Part shown: positions 6,972 to 18,657 of the stretch, in pieces
How the letters are laid out: the number at the start of each line of letters is the position of its first letter
Numbering within the stretch: position 1 is the first letter of the stretch
From: Pluralibacter sp. UBA7423
GTDB taxonomy: Bacteria > Pseudomonadota > Gammaproteobacteria > Enterobacterales > Enterobacteriaceae
Assembly (NCBI GenBank): GCA_002470465.1
Contig: DKMD01000025.1
Coordinates: 62,001-126,000, forward strand
DNA length: 64,000 nt
Reading direction: 5' to 3'
Notes under the pieces: generated by a model
What the model was told of the DNA's origin: nothing
What the model saw: only the letters and a program-made list of their open reading frames with translations
The model's database searches: none
Translations under genes and position numbers: made by a program

Positions 6972-7085
6972 AATGCTCTCCGGTTGTCTGCTCTGTTGTG
7001 GTACGACCAGTTAAGCCGCCCATTTTTCAGCGTAGACAACGACGAGCATTTTGCCAGTCAGAACGTGCTTATTTTTTATTCCCCG

Positions 7086-8519
7086 CTACGCCTTGCCAGC
7101 AAAGAGTTTACCGTCGCGGACCAGTTCACGCGGGTAGCTGTTTTTTAGCCGCGAGCCGACTTTTTTTGCCAGCCCCAGCGGATGTCCCTGAAAGGTCACG
7201 ATAACGTCGTCGCGGGACGGTGGGTTTTCTGGCCAGACGTCGCGGCCACGATACCACTCTTCCGCTTCGGCAAGCGTTAACTCAAAGCGTGAACTTTTTT
7301 CACCCGCCAGCGCGATAACCGCTTCATGCTGCCAACGATAACCTTTGTTAAAGGTTTCTGCGAGGCGCATGCCGATGCGTGAAAAACGCACTTTACCAAT
7401 CAGCGGTTCGATTTCAGCCGGGAACAGCCAGATCTCTTTATCACGCTGCCACAGGTGCAGGTTTTCATTCCATTCCAGACCCACGGCGGCAGCGGCCTGG
7501 ATAACGGCTGAAGCCTCACGGCCTTTCATTGGCGTGAACGGGAATTTGCCAACCTTATAGCCCGGGGCAGGCAGTGCTTCTATGGCGGCTGTTTTACGTA
7601 AACGAGCCACGAAAAAACCTTCGCAGTCGTAAATTTGCGGGAACACGTGCAGGAAACCTTCCGGCGTCAGCGCCAGTTCAGCCCCGCTGAAAAGCGCATT
7701 GAGCGGTGTGACTTCCACCGCCTGTGGATAGCGTGCCAGCAGCCAGGCCAGCACGTCTTCGTTCTCTTCCCGGTTGAGCGTACAGGTAGAATAAACCAGC
7801 GTTCCTCCGGTTTTCAGCGCATGAAAAGCGCTGTCGATCAGCTCCCGCTGAGTGCCGGCTATCTCGCTGTTGCTTTCGGGTGACCAGTTTTTCAGCGCGT
7901 CCGGATCCTTACGTACCACGCCCTCACCGGAGCAGGGCGCATCCAGCAGTATTGCATCAAAACTTTCTGGCAGGGCTGCGCCAAATACGCGACCGTCGAA
8001 GTGGGTGAGGGCGACGTTACCGATCCCGCAGCGGCTGATATTAGCGTGAAGAACTTTGACGCGGCTGGCGGAAAATTCATTGGCAAGGATCGCACCCCGG
8101 TTCCCCATTCGTGCGGCAATTTGCGTTGTTTTGGAACCCGGTGCGGCTGCCACGTCCATCACGCGCTGCGGCTGATTGTCGTCGGCGAAAAGCGCCGTTA
8201 CCGGCAGCATGGAGCTGGCTTCCTGAATATAAAACAGCCCGCTCAGGTGCTCGGCTGTGCTGCCAAGCGGGAGAGAATCTTCGTCATCGCGTTCGATCCA
8301 GAATCCTTCTTCGCACCACGGCACTGGCGTCAGCTGCCAGCCGTAAGGCGCGACCAGCTGCAGGAATTCCGCAACGGAAATTTTAAGCGTATTCACGCGA
8401 ATGCTGCGACGCAGAGGACGCTGACAGGCAGCGATAAAGTCGTCGAAGGAGAGGTGAGACGGCATTGCTGCACGCATCACCTCGAGAAAGGAGTCAGGAA
8501 GATAAGCCACGAAACGCAC
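7086..8519 (-). CDS. rsmF: 16S rRNA m5C1407 methyltransferase
   Basis: A 477-residue RsmF. The class I SAM-binding fold starts near residue 118 with [21 protein letters not shown] (near 190) and [12 protein letters not shown] (near 242) carry the paired cysteines used by RNA m5C methyltransferases, the second acting as nucleophile. The C-terminal PUA-like region ends [13 protein letters not shown] as in E. coli. It methylates C1407 of 16S rRNA in the 30S subunit. Length is that of the family (479 in E. coli). It lies 70 bases downstream of letB on the same strand. Confidence 0.96.
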   Translation of the reverse strand: MRFVAYLPDSFLEVMRAAMPSHLSFDDFIAACQRPLRRSIRVNTLKISVAEFLQLVAPYGWQLTPVPWCEEGFWIERDDEDSLPLGSTAEHLSGLFYIQEASSMLPVTALFADDNQPQRVMDVAAAPGSKTTQIAARMGNRGAILANEFSASRVKVLHANISRCGIGNVALTHFDGRVFGAALPESFDAILLDAPCSGEGVVRKDPDALKNWSPESNSEIAGTQRELIDSAFHALKTGGTLVYSTCTLNREENEDVLAWLLARYPQAVEVTPLNALFSGAELALTPEGFLHVFPQIYDCEGFFVARLRKTAAIEALPAPGYKVGKFPFTPMKGREASAVIQAAAAVGLEWNENLHLWQRDKEIWLFPAEIEPLIGKVRFSRIGMRLAETFNKGYRWQHEAVIALAGEKSSRFELTLAEAEEWYRGRDVWPENPPSRDDVIVTFQGHPLGLAKKVGSRLKNSYPRELVRDGKLFAGKA

Positions 8520-8587
8520 CAGATTCAGAAACGGGCGCGCAGTTTACCACAGCGACGCCAGCTTCTTACAGCCAGCGTCGCTGAGGG

Positions 8588-11224
8588 TTATCGCGGCAGG
8601 GCCGTGCCCCAGTCGCGCCACTCTTTCGGTTCAGAATCCTGTAACAGGAAATGCTTGTTATCCTGCGCCTTCGGCGCGAGCGGCGTGCCCGGAGGCGTCG
8701 CGAAGGCAATACCGCCGCGAATGAACTGGTTAAATGTCCCGGTTTTCACTACGCCGCCGATGATGCCGAAATCGAGGTTGTAGCCTGAAGCCAGCCAGAA
8801 GACCGAATTATTACGCACCAGATGCTGATAGCGCTGGCTGATACGCAGCGCAACCATCACGCGGTCGGAGAGAGAACCCAGCTGCAGCCCGGTGACGGTA
8901 CCGACCTCAATGCCGCGGAACAGCACCGGTGTACCGATGCTGAGCGATCCGGCTTCCGGCGCTTCGACGATGATGCTCAGGCCGTCGAGGTAGCGGGAAT
9001 CGGTAATCGTGGCTTCCTGTAATTCAAAATCACGGCGTGGGTTGCCACCACGACCCGGTTCGACGTTGATATACGGTTGCAAAATGGTGTCCAGGTGTTC
9101 CACGCCTGCGGCTGAAATCTGCGGGGTGACGACCGAGAAACGGGTCCCGCCCCGGGCAAAGGTGTTGACGTATTCCGGATAGAGCACGGCTTTTGCCTGA
9201 ACTTCGTTGCGGGCAGTGATCAGCTCCAGCGTCTGGATCTGACCAATATCAATGCCCAGATAACGAATTGGCATGCCTGCCGACAGCTTCCCGGCGTCAA
9301 AAGCATGTAGCGTGATTTGCCCGCCCACGGCGCGCGCAGCCGTCTCGGAAGAGTAGAGAATGCGTTTGTCGCCTTTACGCGCCCCGGCCCCGGCACCGCT
9401 CAGATTATCAAAGCTAATCGCCCCGCGCAGCGCCCGGGAGAGCGGGGAGGCCTGTACCGTTAAGCCACTGCCGTTGAGCTGCACTTTCGCGCCGCCCTCA
9501 GCCCAGAACACGCTGTTTGGCGTCAGCAGCTGGCGATACTCCGGTTTAATATGCAGATCGATATCAAACGCATTTGCGCGTGGACGCACGGTGATCACTT
9601 CACCTACTTCAAACTTGCGATACAGCACCACGGAACCCGCCTGTACGTCCGGGAGCGTGTCCGCCGTCAGCGTCAGCGTCGTTGTGGGCAAATCTCCGAG
9701 GCTGTTTTCCAGCGCTTTCTCCAGATTGGCATACAGCGGGTATTCCTGCTTCATCGGGCCTTTCTCACCGGGCAGAATGCGGATCCCACCGCTCAGCCAC
9801 TCGGTGGCGCTGGCTCCGAGGAATTCAACGCCGTCGAGGCCCACTTTGACGTCAACACGGCTGTTCACCACGAACTTCGTATCACCGTGAACGAGGTCAC
9901 GGTATTGTGGGTCGATAGCAACAGAAAGCGACACGCCTTTGCCCGTCAGCGTTCTCTCCAGTACCTGACCAATCTTAATACCGTGGAGGATAATCGGCTG
10001 GCCCGCATCGATGCCGTAGGAGTCCGGAGCATTCAGCGTCAGCGTGGCAACGCCGGGCTCCTGCAGCAGGGTTTTGTCGGCAGGGACGACGACGAAACGA
10101 TCGCGCGGCTCGCCTTCACCTGGTACCAGCTCAAAGGTGCTCCCGGTCAGCAGGGAACTGAGGTTGGTGTTATCGAGCGAGAGCTTAGGATTGCGCAGTT
10201 CGATGCGGGTTTTCTCGCGCAGCAAATTGACGACGCTCGGGTCAACCGTCATCTCTCCGCTTACGGCGCCGCCTGGATTGAGATCCAGTTTGGTAAGCTG
10301 ACCGACTTCCAGACCCTGATACATCAGCGCCGTTGAGCCTGCTTTCAGGCCGTTGCCATCTGGCAGATCCAGTTTGACGATGACGCCGCGCTGGCTGTGT
10401 GCCAGGTCTTCGTACAGGCCAAATTCGTCGTTCTGGGTCGCCACTGCCGAGTTGTCCGGCGAATCGAAGGCAATTGCGCCGTTAACCAGCGCGGCAAGGC
10501 TCTCAAGCTGAACTTTGGCGCCGCTCAGTCCGACATCCGCTTTGATTCCCGATACGTTCCAGAAGCGGCTGCCTTTTTTCACCAGGTTGGTGAAACGCCT
10601 GTCGATGAGAATATCAATGGTCACGCCCTGCTTATTGGCGTTAATGGCGTAATCGTAGACGCGCCCAACGGGAATTTTGCGGAAGTAGACCAGCGACCCG
10701 CTGTTGAGTGAGCCTAAATCCGGAGCGTGAAGGTGGATCATCAGCTCGCCGTTGTTCAGGCGATATTTCGGCTGTGTATCCAGCGCGGTGAAATGATCTT
10801 TGGCTTCACCTTTACCTGGCATCATGCCGATGTAGTTGCCGCCGACCAGCGCATCAAGGCCAGAAACCCCGGCCAGAGAGGCCTTCGGCGTAACGAGCCA
10901 GAACTGCGTTTCTTCGCGCAGTGCGTCTTTCATGTCGCCTTTAATGCTGGCCTTGACCTCAATATGGTTGAGATCTTTGGCAAGATTAATGGATTCCACC
11001 GTGCCCACTTCCACGCCCTGGTAGCGTACGGGCGTACGCCCAGGGACGATGCCGTCCGCCGAGATGAAGTCGATGGTAATGGTGGTGCCGCGATCTTCAA
11101 AGCTGCTCCAGATAAGCCAGCCAGCTATCAGCAATGCGATGACCGGCAGGAGCCAGAAAGGAGAGATACGGCGTTTGGTTTTAATTCTCGCTTCAGTCGG
11201 TGAAGCGGGCGTTTCCTGACTCAT
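8588..11224 (-). CDS. letB: LetB (YebT), seven-MCE-domain lipid transport tunnel
   Basis: About 878 residues. One N-terminal membrane helix ([20 protein letters not shown]) is followed by seven MCE domains. Each is recognisable by its start strand pair, such as [72 protein letters not shown] and [12 protein letters not shown]. LetB hexamers stack these rings into a tunnel spanning the periplasm that moves phospholipids between membranes. The start MSQETPAS at 11224 matches E. coli, and the longer in-frame ATG at 11266 adds 14 residues. It overlaps the letA end by 32 bases. Confidence 0.96.
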   Translation of the reverse strand: MSQETPASPTEARIKTKRRISPFWLLPVIALLIAGWLIWSSFEDRGTTITIDFISADGIVPGRTPVRYQGVEVGTVESINLAKDLNHIEVKASIKGDMKDALREETQFWLVTPKASLAGVSGLDALVGGNYIGMMPGKGEAKDHFTALDTQPKYRLNNGELMIHLHAPDLGSLNSGSLVYFRKIPVGRVYDYAINANKQGVTIDILIDRRFTNLVKKGSRFWNVSGIKADVGLSGAKVQLESLAALVNGAIAFDSPDNSAVATQNDEFGLYEDLAHSQRGVIVKLDLPDGNGLKAGSTALMYQGLEVGQLTKLDLNPGGAVSGEMTVDPSVVNLLREKTRIELRNPKLSLDNTNLSSLLTGSTFELVPGEGEPRDRFVVVPADKTLLQEPGVATLTLNAPDSYGIDAGQPIILHGIKIGQVLERTLTGKGVSLSVAIDPQYRDLVHGDTKFVVNSRVDVKVGLDGVEFLGASATEWLSGGIRILPGEKGPMKQEYPLYANLEKALENSLGDLPTTTLTLTADTLPDVQAGSVVLYRKFEVGEVITVRPRANAFDIDLHIKPEYRQLLTPNSVFWAEGGAKVQLNGSGLTVQASPLSRALRGAISFDNLSGAGAGARKGDKRILYSSETAARAVGGQITLHAFDAGKLSAGMPIRYLGIDIGQIQTLELITARNEVQAKAVLYPEYVNTFARGGTRFSVVTPQISAAGVEHLDTILQPYINVEPGRGGNPRRDFELQEATITDSRYLDGLSIIVEAPEAGSLSIGTPVLFRGIEVGTVTGLQLGSLSDRVMVALRISQRYQHLVRNNSVFWLASGYNLDFGIIGGVVKTGTFNQFIRGGIAFATPPGTPLAPKAQDNKHFLLQDSEPKEWRDWGTALPR

Positions 11225-12476
11225 GTGCATCCCAAAGTAAGCGGCTGTCCAGCCATTCAACAGCAAGAATAGTCAATATTACCGCAGCGCCGAAATAAAA
11301 CGCAGCGGGTCCCATAGTAAAAGCCAGCAGCTGGTCGCGGTTGATAAGCGACGTCATCAGCGAAATCACGAACAGATCCAGCATCGACCAGCGGCCGATC
11401 CAGGTCACGAAACGCAGCAGCAGAATGCGGGTTCTGAGGCCCTGTTCACACTTAAAGTGAATGGATACCAGCAGCGTCAGCAGCACCAGCACTTTCGTAA
11501 ACGGCACCAAAATACTGGCGATAAATACAACGGCCGCCACCGGAATATTACTGTTACCAAGCGACATAATGCCGGAAAGAATGGTGTCTTCCTGACGAGC
11601 GCCGTTGACATAAATAATCGAGATAGGCAGCAGGTTCGCCGGGAACAGGAAGATCAGCGAGGCAATCAGCGCCGCCCAGCATTTTTGCAGGCTGTAAGGG
11701 CGACGGTGGCGCAGCGGCACGTGACAACGGCGGCAGCGACCGCGTGAATCAGAGAAGCCAGTGTGATGGCAGCCGAGACACACCTGCAGGCCTGGATCGG
11801 GCCGCTGGGCCGGGCGCTGTGGGTAGAAACGGTCCCAGAGTTGTTCCACGTTCAGATGAATCAGCGTCAGGATGCTCAGCAGCACGAGGGAGACAAAGGC
11901 GATCAGACCCACGCCAGGCTGAAGAAAGGCGTAGTCCTGCACCTTTATTGATGCCACGCCGACGCCAACCAGATAGATGTCGAGCATGACCCACTCTTTA
12001 AGCCTCTCCAGCATCAGCAATACCGGGCGAAGATTCATGCCAAGAATATTTCCGAGCCACAGCCAGGCGATGGCAACCACCAGAACCAGCGGTGCAGCCA
12101 CGCTGCAAAAAAGCACCATCGCTGCGGGGATGGGATCGCCCTGATCGGTCATCTGCCAGATACCCTGCAGCAGATTAGCGTCAATGCGAATGCCGAGCAG
12201 GTGCAGACGTAGCAGCGGCTCACTCCAGGCAAAGGGCATCAGCAGCATCATCGTAATTGCCATGGCGGCCAGACGCGTTAATGACCAGTCGCGCCCGTCG
12301 CGAATTTTTGCGTCACAGCGAGGACAATAAGCGCTCTGGGAGGCCTTTACCACGGGCAAGCTGAACAGAATGTCGCACTGCGGGCAGCGATGGTACTCCG
12401 CGGGTGATAACGGACTACCTATCGCATGAATACTGATTTTTTTGCCAGGCGTTATTTGAGAAGCTCGTAGTGCCAT
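11193..12476 (-). CDS. letA: LetA (YebS), PqiA-family inner-membrane partner of LetB
   Basis: A 427-residue membrane protein with two PqiA-like halves, each starting with a zinc-ribbon-like four-cysteine unit (CPQCD...CPRCD near residues 32-55, and CLGCH...CRRCH near 233-255) followed by about four membrane helices. LetA is the inner-membrane component thought to load lipid into LetB. It is transcribed with letB and rsmF. The start [10 protein letters not shown] at 12476 diverges from msrC across 143 bases. Confidence 0.95.
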   Translation of the reverse strand: MALRASQITPGKKISIHAIGSPLSPAEYHRCPQCDILFSLPVVKASQSAYCPRCDAKIRDGRDWSLTRLAAMAITMMLLMPFAWSEPLLRLHLLGIRIDANLLQGIWQMTDQGDPIPAAMVLFCSVAAPLVLVVAIAWLWLGNILGMNLRPVLLMLERLKEWVMLDIYLVGVGVASIKVQDYAFLQPGVGLIAFVSLVLLSILTLIHLNVEQLWDRFYPQRPAQRPDPGLQVCLGCHHTGFSDSRGRCRRCHVPLRHRRPYSLQKCWAALIASLIFLFPANLLPISIIYVNGARQEDTILSGIMSLGNSNIPVAAVVFIASILVPFTKVLVLLTLLVSIHFKCEQGLRTRILLLRFVTWIGRWSMLDLFVISLMTSLINRDQLLAFTMGPAAFYFGAAVILTILAVEWLDSRLLWDAHESGNARFTD

Positions 12477-12619
12477 TTATTCGCTTTAGAAATGAATGTA
12501 TAACTCTATCTTAACCTATGAACCGATACATCTTGAGCCCGAACGCATTTAATGTTTATTTTAACAGGTTATGCGTCGGCGATGACCGGCTTCGAAGTAA
12601 GACAATAAGCGATTGAATA

Positions 12620-13117
12620 ATGAACAAATCAGAGTTTTACGCGGACCTTAACCGCGATTTTCAGGCATTAATGGCAGGTGAACCCAGTTTTTTAGCCACA
12701 CTCTCCAACACCAGTGCGCTGCTTTTTGAACGGCTGGCAGACGTTAACTGGGCCGGCTTTTATCTCCTTGAAGGTGACACTTTGGTACTGGCACCGTTCC
12801 AGGGAAAAATCGCCTGCGTTCGTATTCCTGTCGGGCGCGGGGTTTGTGGCACTGCCGTGTCGCAAAATCGGGTGCAGCGCGTGGAAGATGTTCACGCCTT
12901 TGATGGTCATATTGCCTGTGATGCGGCCAGCAATTCAGAAATTGTCTTCCCGCTGACCGTGAATGGCCAAATCATCGGCGTGCTGGATATCGACAGCCCC
13001 GAGCATGCCCGCTTCACGCCTGAAGATGAGCAGGGTCTGCAAACGCTGGTCAGCCAGCTTGAGCAGCTGCTTGCGGGTACCGATTATCACAAATTCTTTC
13101 AGCCTGTCGCAGGATAA
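12620..13117 (+). CDS. msrC: Free methionine-R-sulfoxide reductase
   Basis: A 165-residue GAF-domain enzyme (YebR/fRMsr). The redox cysteines are in place: GKIAC (residue 77), GRGVCGTA (87) and GHIACDAASNSEIVFP (111). The last is the block around the catalytic cysteine. The enzyme reduces free methionine-R-sulfoxide to methionine in the cytosol, with thioredoxin regenerating it. Length and order match E. coli. It is divergent from letA and upstream of proQ. Confidence 0.95.
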   Translation: MNKSEFYADLNRDFQALMAGEPSFLATLSNTSALLFERLADVNWAGFYLLEGDTLVLAPFQGKIACVRIPVGRGVCGTAVSQNRVQRVEDVHAFDGHIACDAASNSEIVFPLTVNGQIIGVLDIDSPEHARFTPEDEQGLQTLVSQLEQLLAGTDYHKFFQPVAG

Positions 13118-13214
13118 TCAACGGATAACGTAGCAATTACCGATGGCGTCATTATAATGACGCCTGTTCATGCCTGCGGTATGTTGGCTACGTCCGTTGT
13201 AATCAGGAAATTTC

Positions 13215-13901
13215 ATGGAAAATCAACCTAAGTTGAATAGCAGTAAAGAAGTTATCGCATTTCTGGCCGAACGATTCCCTCAGTGTTTTAGCGCTGAAGG
13301 CGAGGCGCGCCCACTGAAGATTGGTATTTTTCAGGATCTGGTGACGCGCGTTGAGGGGGAAATGAACCTCAGCAAAACCCAGCTTCGTTCCGCCTTACGT
13401 CTTTATACTTCCAGCTGGCGCTATCTGTACGGTATTAAAGCGGGCGCGACCCGTGTCGATCTCGACGGTAATCCGTGCGGCGAGCTGGACGAACAGCATG
13501 TGACCCATGCACGCCAGCAGCTTGAAGAAGCGAAGGCTCGCGTTCAGGCACAGCGTGCAGAACAGCTGGCTAAAAAACGCGAAGCTGCCATTGCGGCAGG
13601 CGAGCCGGTAGATGCACCACGTCGTGAGCGTAAACCACGTCCATCTGCACCTCGTAAAGAAAACGCGAAGCCGCGTAACACGGCTAAACCAGCAGCGGCA
13701 AAAGCATCACGTCCAGTACGTGAAGAGCGTCTGACGCCGGTTTCAAACATTTCCGAGCTGAACGTTGGCCAGTCTCTGAAGGTGAAAGCGGGCAACAACG
13801 CAATGGATGCCACTGTACTGGAAATCACCAAAGATGGCGTTCGTGTACAGCTGACTTCTGGTCTGTCAATGATTGTACGCGCGGAACATCTGGTGTTCTG
13901 A
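13215..13901 (+). CDS. proQ: RNA chaperone ProQ
   Basis: A 228-residue protein with the expected three parts: the FinO/ProQ RNA-binding domain (about residues 5-118, [20 protein letters not shown]), a basic low-complexity linker (about 119-175, rich in Lys, Arg, Ala and Pro), and a C-terminal Tudor-like domain ([20 protein letters not shown]). It binds structured 3' ends and many small RNAs, and it affects ProP levels. It lies 19 bases ahead of prc, so the two share a transcript as in E. coli. Confidence 0.96.
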   Translation: MENQPKLNSSKEVIAFLAERFPQCFSAEGEARPLKIGIFQDLVTRVEGEMNLSKTQLRSALRLYTSSWRYLYGIKAGATRVDLDGNPCGELDEQHVTHARQQLEEAKARVQAQRAEQLAKKREAAIAAGEPVDAPRRERKPRPSAPRKENAKPRNTAKPAAAKASRPVREERLTPVSNISELNVGQSLKVKAGNNAMDATVLEITKDGVRVQLTSGLSMIVRAEHLVF

Positions 13902-13920
13902 AACGGAGGCCGGGCCTGGC

Positions 13921-15969
13921 ATGAACAACTTTTTTAAGGTCACTGCGCTCGCTGGCATGCTGTTACTGGCAGGCCAGTCGTTCGCCGTGGACGACATCAC
14001 TCGTGCTGACCAGATTCCAGTTCTTAAGGAAGAGCCTCAGCATGCAACGGTCAGCGAGCGTGTAACGTCTCGCTTTACCCGTTCTCATTATCGCCAGTTC
14101 GATCTCGACAATGCGTTCTCGGCGAAGATTTTCGACCGCTATCTCAATCTGCTGGACTACAGCCACAATGTGCTGCTGGCCAGCGACATCGCGCAGTTTG
14201 AATCGCGTAAATCGCAGGTCGGTGACGAACTGCGCAGCGGCAAACTGGACGTTTTTTACGATCTCTACAATCTGTCGCAAAAACGCCGTTTTGAGCGCTA
14301 TCAGTATGCGCTTAAGGTGCTTGAGCGCCCGATGGACTTCACCGGCAATGACACCTACAACCTTGACCGCAGCAAAGCGCCGTGGCCGAAGGACGAGGCA
14401 GAGTTAAATGCGCTGTGGGACGGTAAAGTCAAATATGACGAGCTGAGCCTCAAGCTTGCCGGAAAAGATGAAAAAGAGATCCGTGACACGCTGACTCGCC
14501 GCTACAAGTTCGCGATTCGTCGTCTGGCGCAGACCAACAGCGAAGACGTGTTCTCCCTGGCAATGACGGCATTTGCCCACGAAATCGACCCGCACACCAA
14601 CTATCTCTCCCCGCGCAATACCGAACAGTTCAATACCGAAATGAGCCTGTCTCTGGAAGGTATCGGTGCGGTACTGCAAATGGATGATGACTATACGGTC
14701 ATTAACTCCATGGTGGCAGGCGGCCCTGCGGCGAAGAGCAAAGCGATAAGCGTTGGCGATCGTATCGTTGGCGTCGGCCAGACCGGCAAAGCGATGGTTG
14801 ATGTGATCGGCTGGCGCCTGGACGACGTGGTTGCGTTGATCAAAGGTCCTAAAGGCAGCAAGGTGCGTCTGGAAGTGCTGCCTGCTGGCAAAGGAACCAA
14901 AACCCGTATCGTGACGCTGACGCGCGAACGTATTCGTCTTGAAGACCGCGCCGTGAAGATGTCGGTGAAAAACGTCGGCAAAGACAAAGTTGGCGTGCTG
15001 GATATTCCCGGCTTTTACGTGGGCCTGACGGACGACGTGAAAGTTCAGCTTCAGAAGCTGGAAAAACAGAACGTAAGCAGCATTGTTATCGATCTGCGCA
15101 GCAACGGCGGTGGTGCACTGACGGAAGCCGTTTCGCTTTCCGGCCTGTTCATTCCATCTGGTCCCGTAGTGCAGGTGCGTGATAACAACGGTAAAGTGCG
15201 TGAAGACAGCGATACCGATGGCGTGGTGTATTACAAAGGCCCGCTGGTGGTGCTTGTTGACCGCTTCAGCGCCTCGGCATCAGAAATCTTTGCTGCGGCA
15301 ATGCAGGACTACGGCCGTGCGCTGATCGTCGGTGAACCAACCTTCGGGAAAGGCACCGTGCAGCAGTATCGCTCGCTTAACCGTATCTACGATCAGATGC
15401 TGCGCCCTGAGTGGCCGGCGTTGGGTTCCGTACAGTACACCATCCAGAAGTTCTACCGTATCAACGGCGGCAGTACGCAGCGTAAAGGTGTTACGCCGGA
15501 TATCATGATGCCGACAGGCAGCGAAGAGACGGAAACCGGCGAGAAGTTCGAAGATAACGCTCTGCCGTGGGACAGCATCAATGCTGCAACCTACGTCAAA
15601 ACGGGTGATATGACGCCGTTTGGTCCGGAACTGCTGAAGCTGCATAACGATCGTATCGCCAAAGATCCGGAGTTCCAGTACATCATCAAAGATATTGCAC
15701 GCTTTAACGCGCTCAAAGCGCGTCGCAATATCGCCTCACTGAATTACGCTCAGCGTGAGAAAGAGAATGAGGAAGATGACGCAACTCGCCTGGCGCGCAT
15801 CAACGATCGCTACAAGCGTGAAGGTAAGCCGCTGCTGAAAAAACTCGACGATCTGCCGAAGGATTATCAGGAGCCGGATCCGTATCTGGATGAAACCGTT
15901 CATATTGCCGATGACCTCGCCGGTATGGAAAAAGAGAGTCCAGCGGTAACCCCTCCCGCAAGTAAATAA
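13921..15969 (+). CDS. prc: Tail-specific protease Prc (Tsp)
   Basis: A 682-residue periplasmic protease. It has a signal peptide (MNNFFKVTALAGMLLLAGQSFA), a PDZ domain near residues 245-325, and the S41 protease core with the catalytic Ser in RFSASASE and the Lys in GKGTVQQY. It cleaves proteins with apolar C-termini, works with NlpI on the murein hydrolase MepS, and matures PBP3. The start at 13921 gives exactly the E. coli length, and the in-frame ATG at 13873 lies inside proQ. A terminator follows. Confidence 0.96.
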   Translation: MNNFFKVTALAGMLLLAGQSFAVDDITRADQIPVLKEEPQHATVSERVTSRFTRSHYRQFDLDNAFSAKIFDRYLNLLDYSHNVLLASDIAQFESRKSQVGDELRSGKLDVFYDLYNLSQKRRFERYQYALKVLERPMDFTGNDTYNLDRSKAPWPKDEAELNALWDGKVKYDELSLKLAGKDEKEIRDTLTRRYKFAIRRLAQTNSEDVFSLAMTAFAHEIDPHTNYLSPRNTEQFNTEMSLSLEGIGAVLQMDDDYTVINSMVAGGPAAKSKAISVGDRIVGVGQTGKAMVDVIGWRLDDVVALIKGPKGSKVRLEVLPAGKGTKTRIVTLTRERIRLEDRAVKMSVKNVGKDKVGVLDIPGFYVGLTDDVKVQLQKLEKQNVSSIVIDLRSNGGGALTEAVSLSGLFIPSGPVVQVRDNNGKVREDSDTDGVVYYKGPLVVLVDRFSASASEIFAAAMQDYGRALIVGEPTFGKGTVQQYRSLNRIYDQMLRPEWPALGSVQYTIQKFYRINGGSTQRKGVTPDIMMPTGSEETETGEKFEDNALPWDSINAATYVKTGDMTPFGPELLKLHNDRIAKDPEFQYIIKDIARFNALKARRNIASLNYAQREKENEEDDATRLARINDRYKREGKPLLKKLDDLPKDYQEPDPYLDETVHIADDLAGMEKESPAVTPPASK

Positions 15970-15976
15970 CCTCCTA

Positions 15977-16005
15977 CAGGCACAAGAAATTGTGCCTGTT
16001 TTTTT
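15977..16005 (+). terminator. Terminator after prc
   Basis: CAGGCACAA pairs with TTGTGCCTG and is followed by seven T residues, 8 bases after the prc stop. Confidence 0.9.
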
Positions 16006-16160
16006 ATCTGCCTTTTAAACGCGTCAGCGAGTTGCAACATAATGTAAAGTTGTGTCTTTCTCGTGACTTAGCGCCCTCTGATAGTTGAAAATCCTCGTAA
16101 GACCCATACGATATGGGTACTCGCATAGTGCGTTTTGTTACAACGAGGTTAAAGAATATT

Positions 16161-17042
16161 ATGATGCGAATCGCGCTTTTCCTGATGACTAACCTGGCGG
16201 TTATGGTCGTCTTCGGGCTGGTGCTAAGCCTGACAGGAATTCAGTCAAGCAGCATGACGGGGCTGCTGATTATGGCGCTGCTTTTCGGTTTTGGCGGCTC
16301 GATTGTGTCGCTGATGATGTCGAAATGGATGGCGCTGAAATCGGTCGGCGGCGAAGTTATCGAACAGCCACGCAACGAAACTGAGCGCTGGTTAATGAAT
16401 ACCGTCGCACAGCAGGCCCGCCAGGCGGGGATTGCCATGCCGCAGGTTGCGGTATATCACGCGCCGGATATCAACGCTTTTGCAACCGGCGCACGCCGTG
16501 ATGCATCGCTGGTTGCGGTCAGCACTGGCCTGCTGCAAAACATGAGCCGTGACGAAGCCGAAGCGGTTATCGCACACGAAATCAGCCACATCGCCAACGG
16601 TGACATGGTGACGATGACCCTGATCCAGGGCGTCGTGAACACCTTTGTGATTTTCATTTCCCGCGTTATCGCCCAGATTGCCGCAGGTTTCCTTGGCGGA
16701 AACCGCGATGATGGGGAGAGCAGCAATGGTAACCCGCTGATTTATTTCGCGGTCGCCACGGTTCTGGAACTGGTGTTCGGTATCCTGGCCAGCATCATCA
16801 CCATGTGGTTCTCCCGTCATCGTGAGTTCCATGCGGATGCAGGCTCGGCTAAGCTGGTAGGCCGTGAGAAAATGATTGCTGCCCTGCAGCGTCTGAAAAC
16901 CAGCTATGAACCGCAGGAAGCCAGCAGCATGATGGCGTTTTGCATCAATGGTAAAGCGAAGTCCATGAGCGAACTGTTTATGACGCACCCGCCGCTGGAT
17001 AAACGTATCGAAGCACTGCGCAGCGGCGAATACCTGAAATAA
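16161..17042 (+). CDS. htpX: Membrane zinc metalloprotease HtpX
   Basis: A 293-residue M48 protease. Two N-terminal membrane helices precede HEISH (near residue 139), the zinc-binding and catalytic motif, and the third ligand lies in [10 protein letters not shown] (near 222). It degrades damaged inner-membrane proteins alongside FtsH and is under Cpx control in E. coli. The start MMRIALF at 16161 gives the E. coli length. The upstream in-frame ATG at 16113 would add an unconserved stretch. Confidence 0.96.
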   Translation: MMRIALFLMTNLAVMVVFGLVLSLTGIQSSSMTGLLIMALLFGFGGSIVSLMMSKWMALKSVGGEVIEQPRNETERWLMNTVAQQARQAGIAMPQVAVYHAPDINAFATGARRDASLVAVSTGLLQNMSRDEAEAVIAHEISHIANGDMVTMTLIQGVVNTFVIFISRVIAQIAAGFLGGNRDDGESSNGNPLIYFAVATVLELVFGILASIITMWFSRHREFHADAGSAKLVGREKMIAALQRLKTSYEPQEASSMMAFCINGKAKSMSELFMTHPPLDKRIEALRSGEYLK

Positions 17043-17070
17043 CCGAATTCACAGCACGACACTAAAGCAA

Positions 17071-17097
17071 AGCGCCTCAATTGAGGCGCTTTTTTTA
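17071..17097 (+). terminator. Terminator after htpX
   Basis: AGCGCCTCAATTGAGGCGCT is a perfect palindrome followed by seven T residues. It probably also ends the convergent yebQ transcript, because A residues flank it on the left. Confidence 0.88.
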
Positions 17098-17106
17098 CGT
17101 TTTTAT

Positions 17107-18480
17107 TCAGGCAGATACGCGGGGTTGAGTGACGCGCAGCCCGCTGACAATTGCCGCGACAACCGCAAGCGTTCCCGCGAGCAAAAGCGATGTGTGTGTA
17201 CCATGAGTACCAAACAGGTTGAACATCAGCGCCACCAGCGCTGCGCCGGTACTCTGTCCTAACAATCTCGCTGTACCGAGCATACCGCTGGCACCGCCGC
17301 TGCGATGGCGCGGCGCGGCGGAGACAATCGTGTGATTGTTCGGCGACTGGAACAGACCAAAGCCTGCGCCACAGAGCATCATGCGCCAGATGATATCCAC
17401 ATCGTGCGGCGAAGCGGGCAGAAGCGCCAGGGCAAACAAACCGCTCGCCATCACCGCCAGTCCCAATGCGCCGAGCAGGCCCGCGTGCACTTTTTCGATG
17501 AGATACCCGGCAAGCGGAGCCATCACCATCGTCGCGAGCGGCCATGGCGTCAGCAGCAGGCCGGTTTCGACTTCGCTTCGTCCCATCACGGATTGCAGGA
17601 AGAAGGGCAAAGAAACCAGCGCCAGCATTTGTGCACAGAAAGAGCAGATTGAGGTACAAATTGAAAGCGAGAAAAGCGGGATGCGCAACAGATCTACCGG
17701 CAACAGTGGAACGGGGAGCCGTAGCTGGCGGCGAACGAAGAAGAATCCGACAATCAGCATCACGGCCAGTTCGCCCAGAACCAGCGCTTTTGACTGACCT
17801 TGAGCAAATCCGCTCAGCGCAGAGATGAGCAGCCCGAATGTCAGGGCGTTCATAATGGCGCTGGGCAGATCAAAACGTGAGGCCTGGCTGCGGGCCGGGT
17901 TGGCGGGCAAAAAACGTACCGCCAGAATAAACGAGACGATCCCCAGCGGCACGTTAATCAGAAACAGCCACTGCCACGATGCCACAGAGAGGATCGCAGC
18001 GGCGATAGTCGGCCCTGCCGCTGAGGAGACGGCAACGATAAATGAGTTGATGCCCATCCCGCGGCCCAGAAAGCGCTGCGGATAAATCAGGCGTATTAGC
18101 GCGGTATTCACGCTCATCAGCGCAGCACCGCCGAAACCCTGCGCGACTCGAGCCAGGGTCAGCATTTCAAGCGAATGCGACAAAGCACAAACAAGCGAGG
18201 TACAGGTAAACACCACCAGGCCATATTTATAGATGCGCCGGTAGCCAAACATATCGCCGAGAAAAGCGAGACTCAGAAGCGATATAACAATCGCTATCTG
18301 ATAGGCGTTCACAATCCAGATTGACGCTGCAGGAGACGCGTGTAAATCGCTGGCGATCGTGGGAAGCGCAACGTTGGCGATAGCGCCATCGAGAACCGCC
18401 ATCGAAATACCGAGCACGATCGTCAGAATGGCACCATAACGTTGCGGCAACGGCAGGCCATCAGGGGCTGTTTTATCCAT
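17107..18480 (-). CDS. yebQ: YebQ, MFS drug/proton antiporter family (DHA2-like)
   Basis: A 457-residue protein with about 14 membrane helices. Helix 1 reads ILTIVLGISMAVLDGAIANVALP, the motif of 14-helix drug:H+ antiporters such as EmrB and SmvA, and GDMFGYRRIYKYG after helix 2 is the MFS loop motif. It probably exports a toxic or waste compound, and the substrate is not known. It diverges from kdgR as in E. coli and converges on htpX. Confidence 0.9.
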   Translation of the reverse strand: MDKTAPDGLPLPQRYGAILTIVLGISMAVLDGAIANVALPTIASDLHASPAASIWIVNAYQIAIVISLLSLAFLGDMFGYRRIYKYGLVVFTCTSLVCALSHSLEMLTLARVAQGFGGAALMSVNTALIRLIYPQRFLGRGMGINSFIVAVSSAAGPTIAAAILSVASWQWLFLINVPLGIVSFILAVRFLPANPARSQASRFDLPSAIMNALTFGLLISALSGFAQGQSKALVLGELAVMLIVGFFFVRRQLRLPVPLLPVDLLRIPLFSLSICTSICSFCAQMLALVSLPFFLQSVMGRSEVETGLLLTPWPLATMVMAPLAGYLIEKVHAGLLGALGLAVMASGLFALALLPASPHDVDIIWRMMLCGAGFGLFQSPNNHTIVSAAPRHRSGGASGMLGTARLLGQSTGAALVALMFNLFGTHGTHTSLLLAGTLAVVAAIVSGLRVTQPRVSA

Positions 18481-18657
18481 GTGAAAAATACATCTTCGAT
18501 GAAATCATTATGCAGGTAATGATTTTAGCATTGATTATTCGGCAGTATGTCGCAGATTTGTAACGAAGTGACAGAAGAGTGATTGCGGTGGAAGGGGCGT
18601 GAAATTATAATAAAAACCAGTTCTGATTTTTATAAAACAGTCACGGTGAGGTGATTA

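Noticed and set aside
9551..10336. 261-codon plus-strand ORF opposite letB
   Set aside because: It is a shadow of letB, whose repeated MCE domains and G+C-rich codons leave the antisense frame open. There is no family signature or ribosome site.
16904..17659. 251-codon minus-strand ORF spanning the htpX end and yebQ
   Set aside because: It crosses a strong terminator and lies out of frame with yebQ, and the peptide has no recognisable domain.
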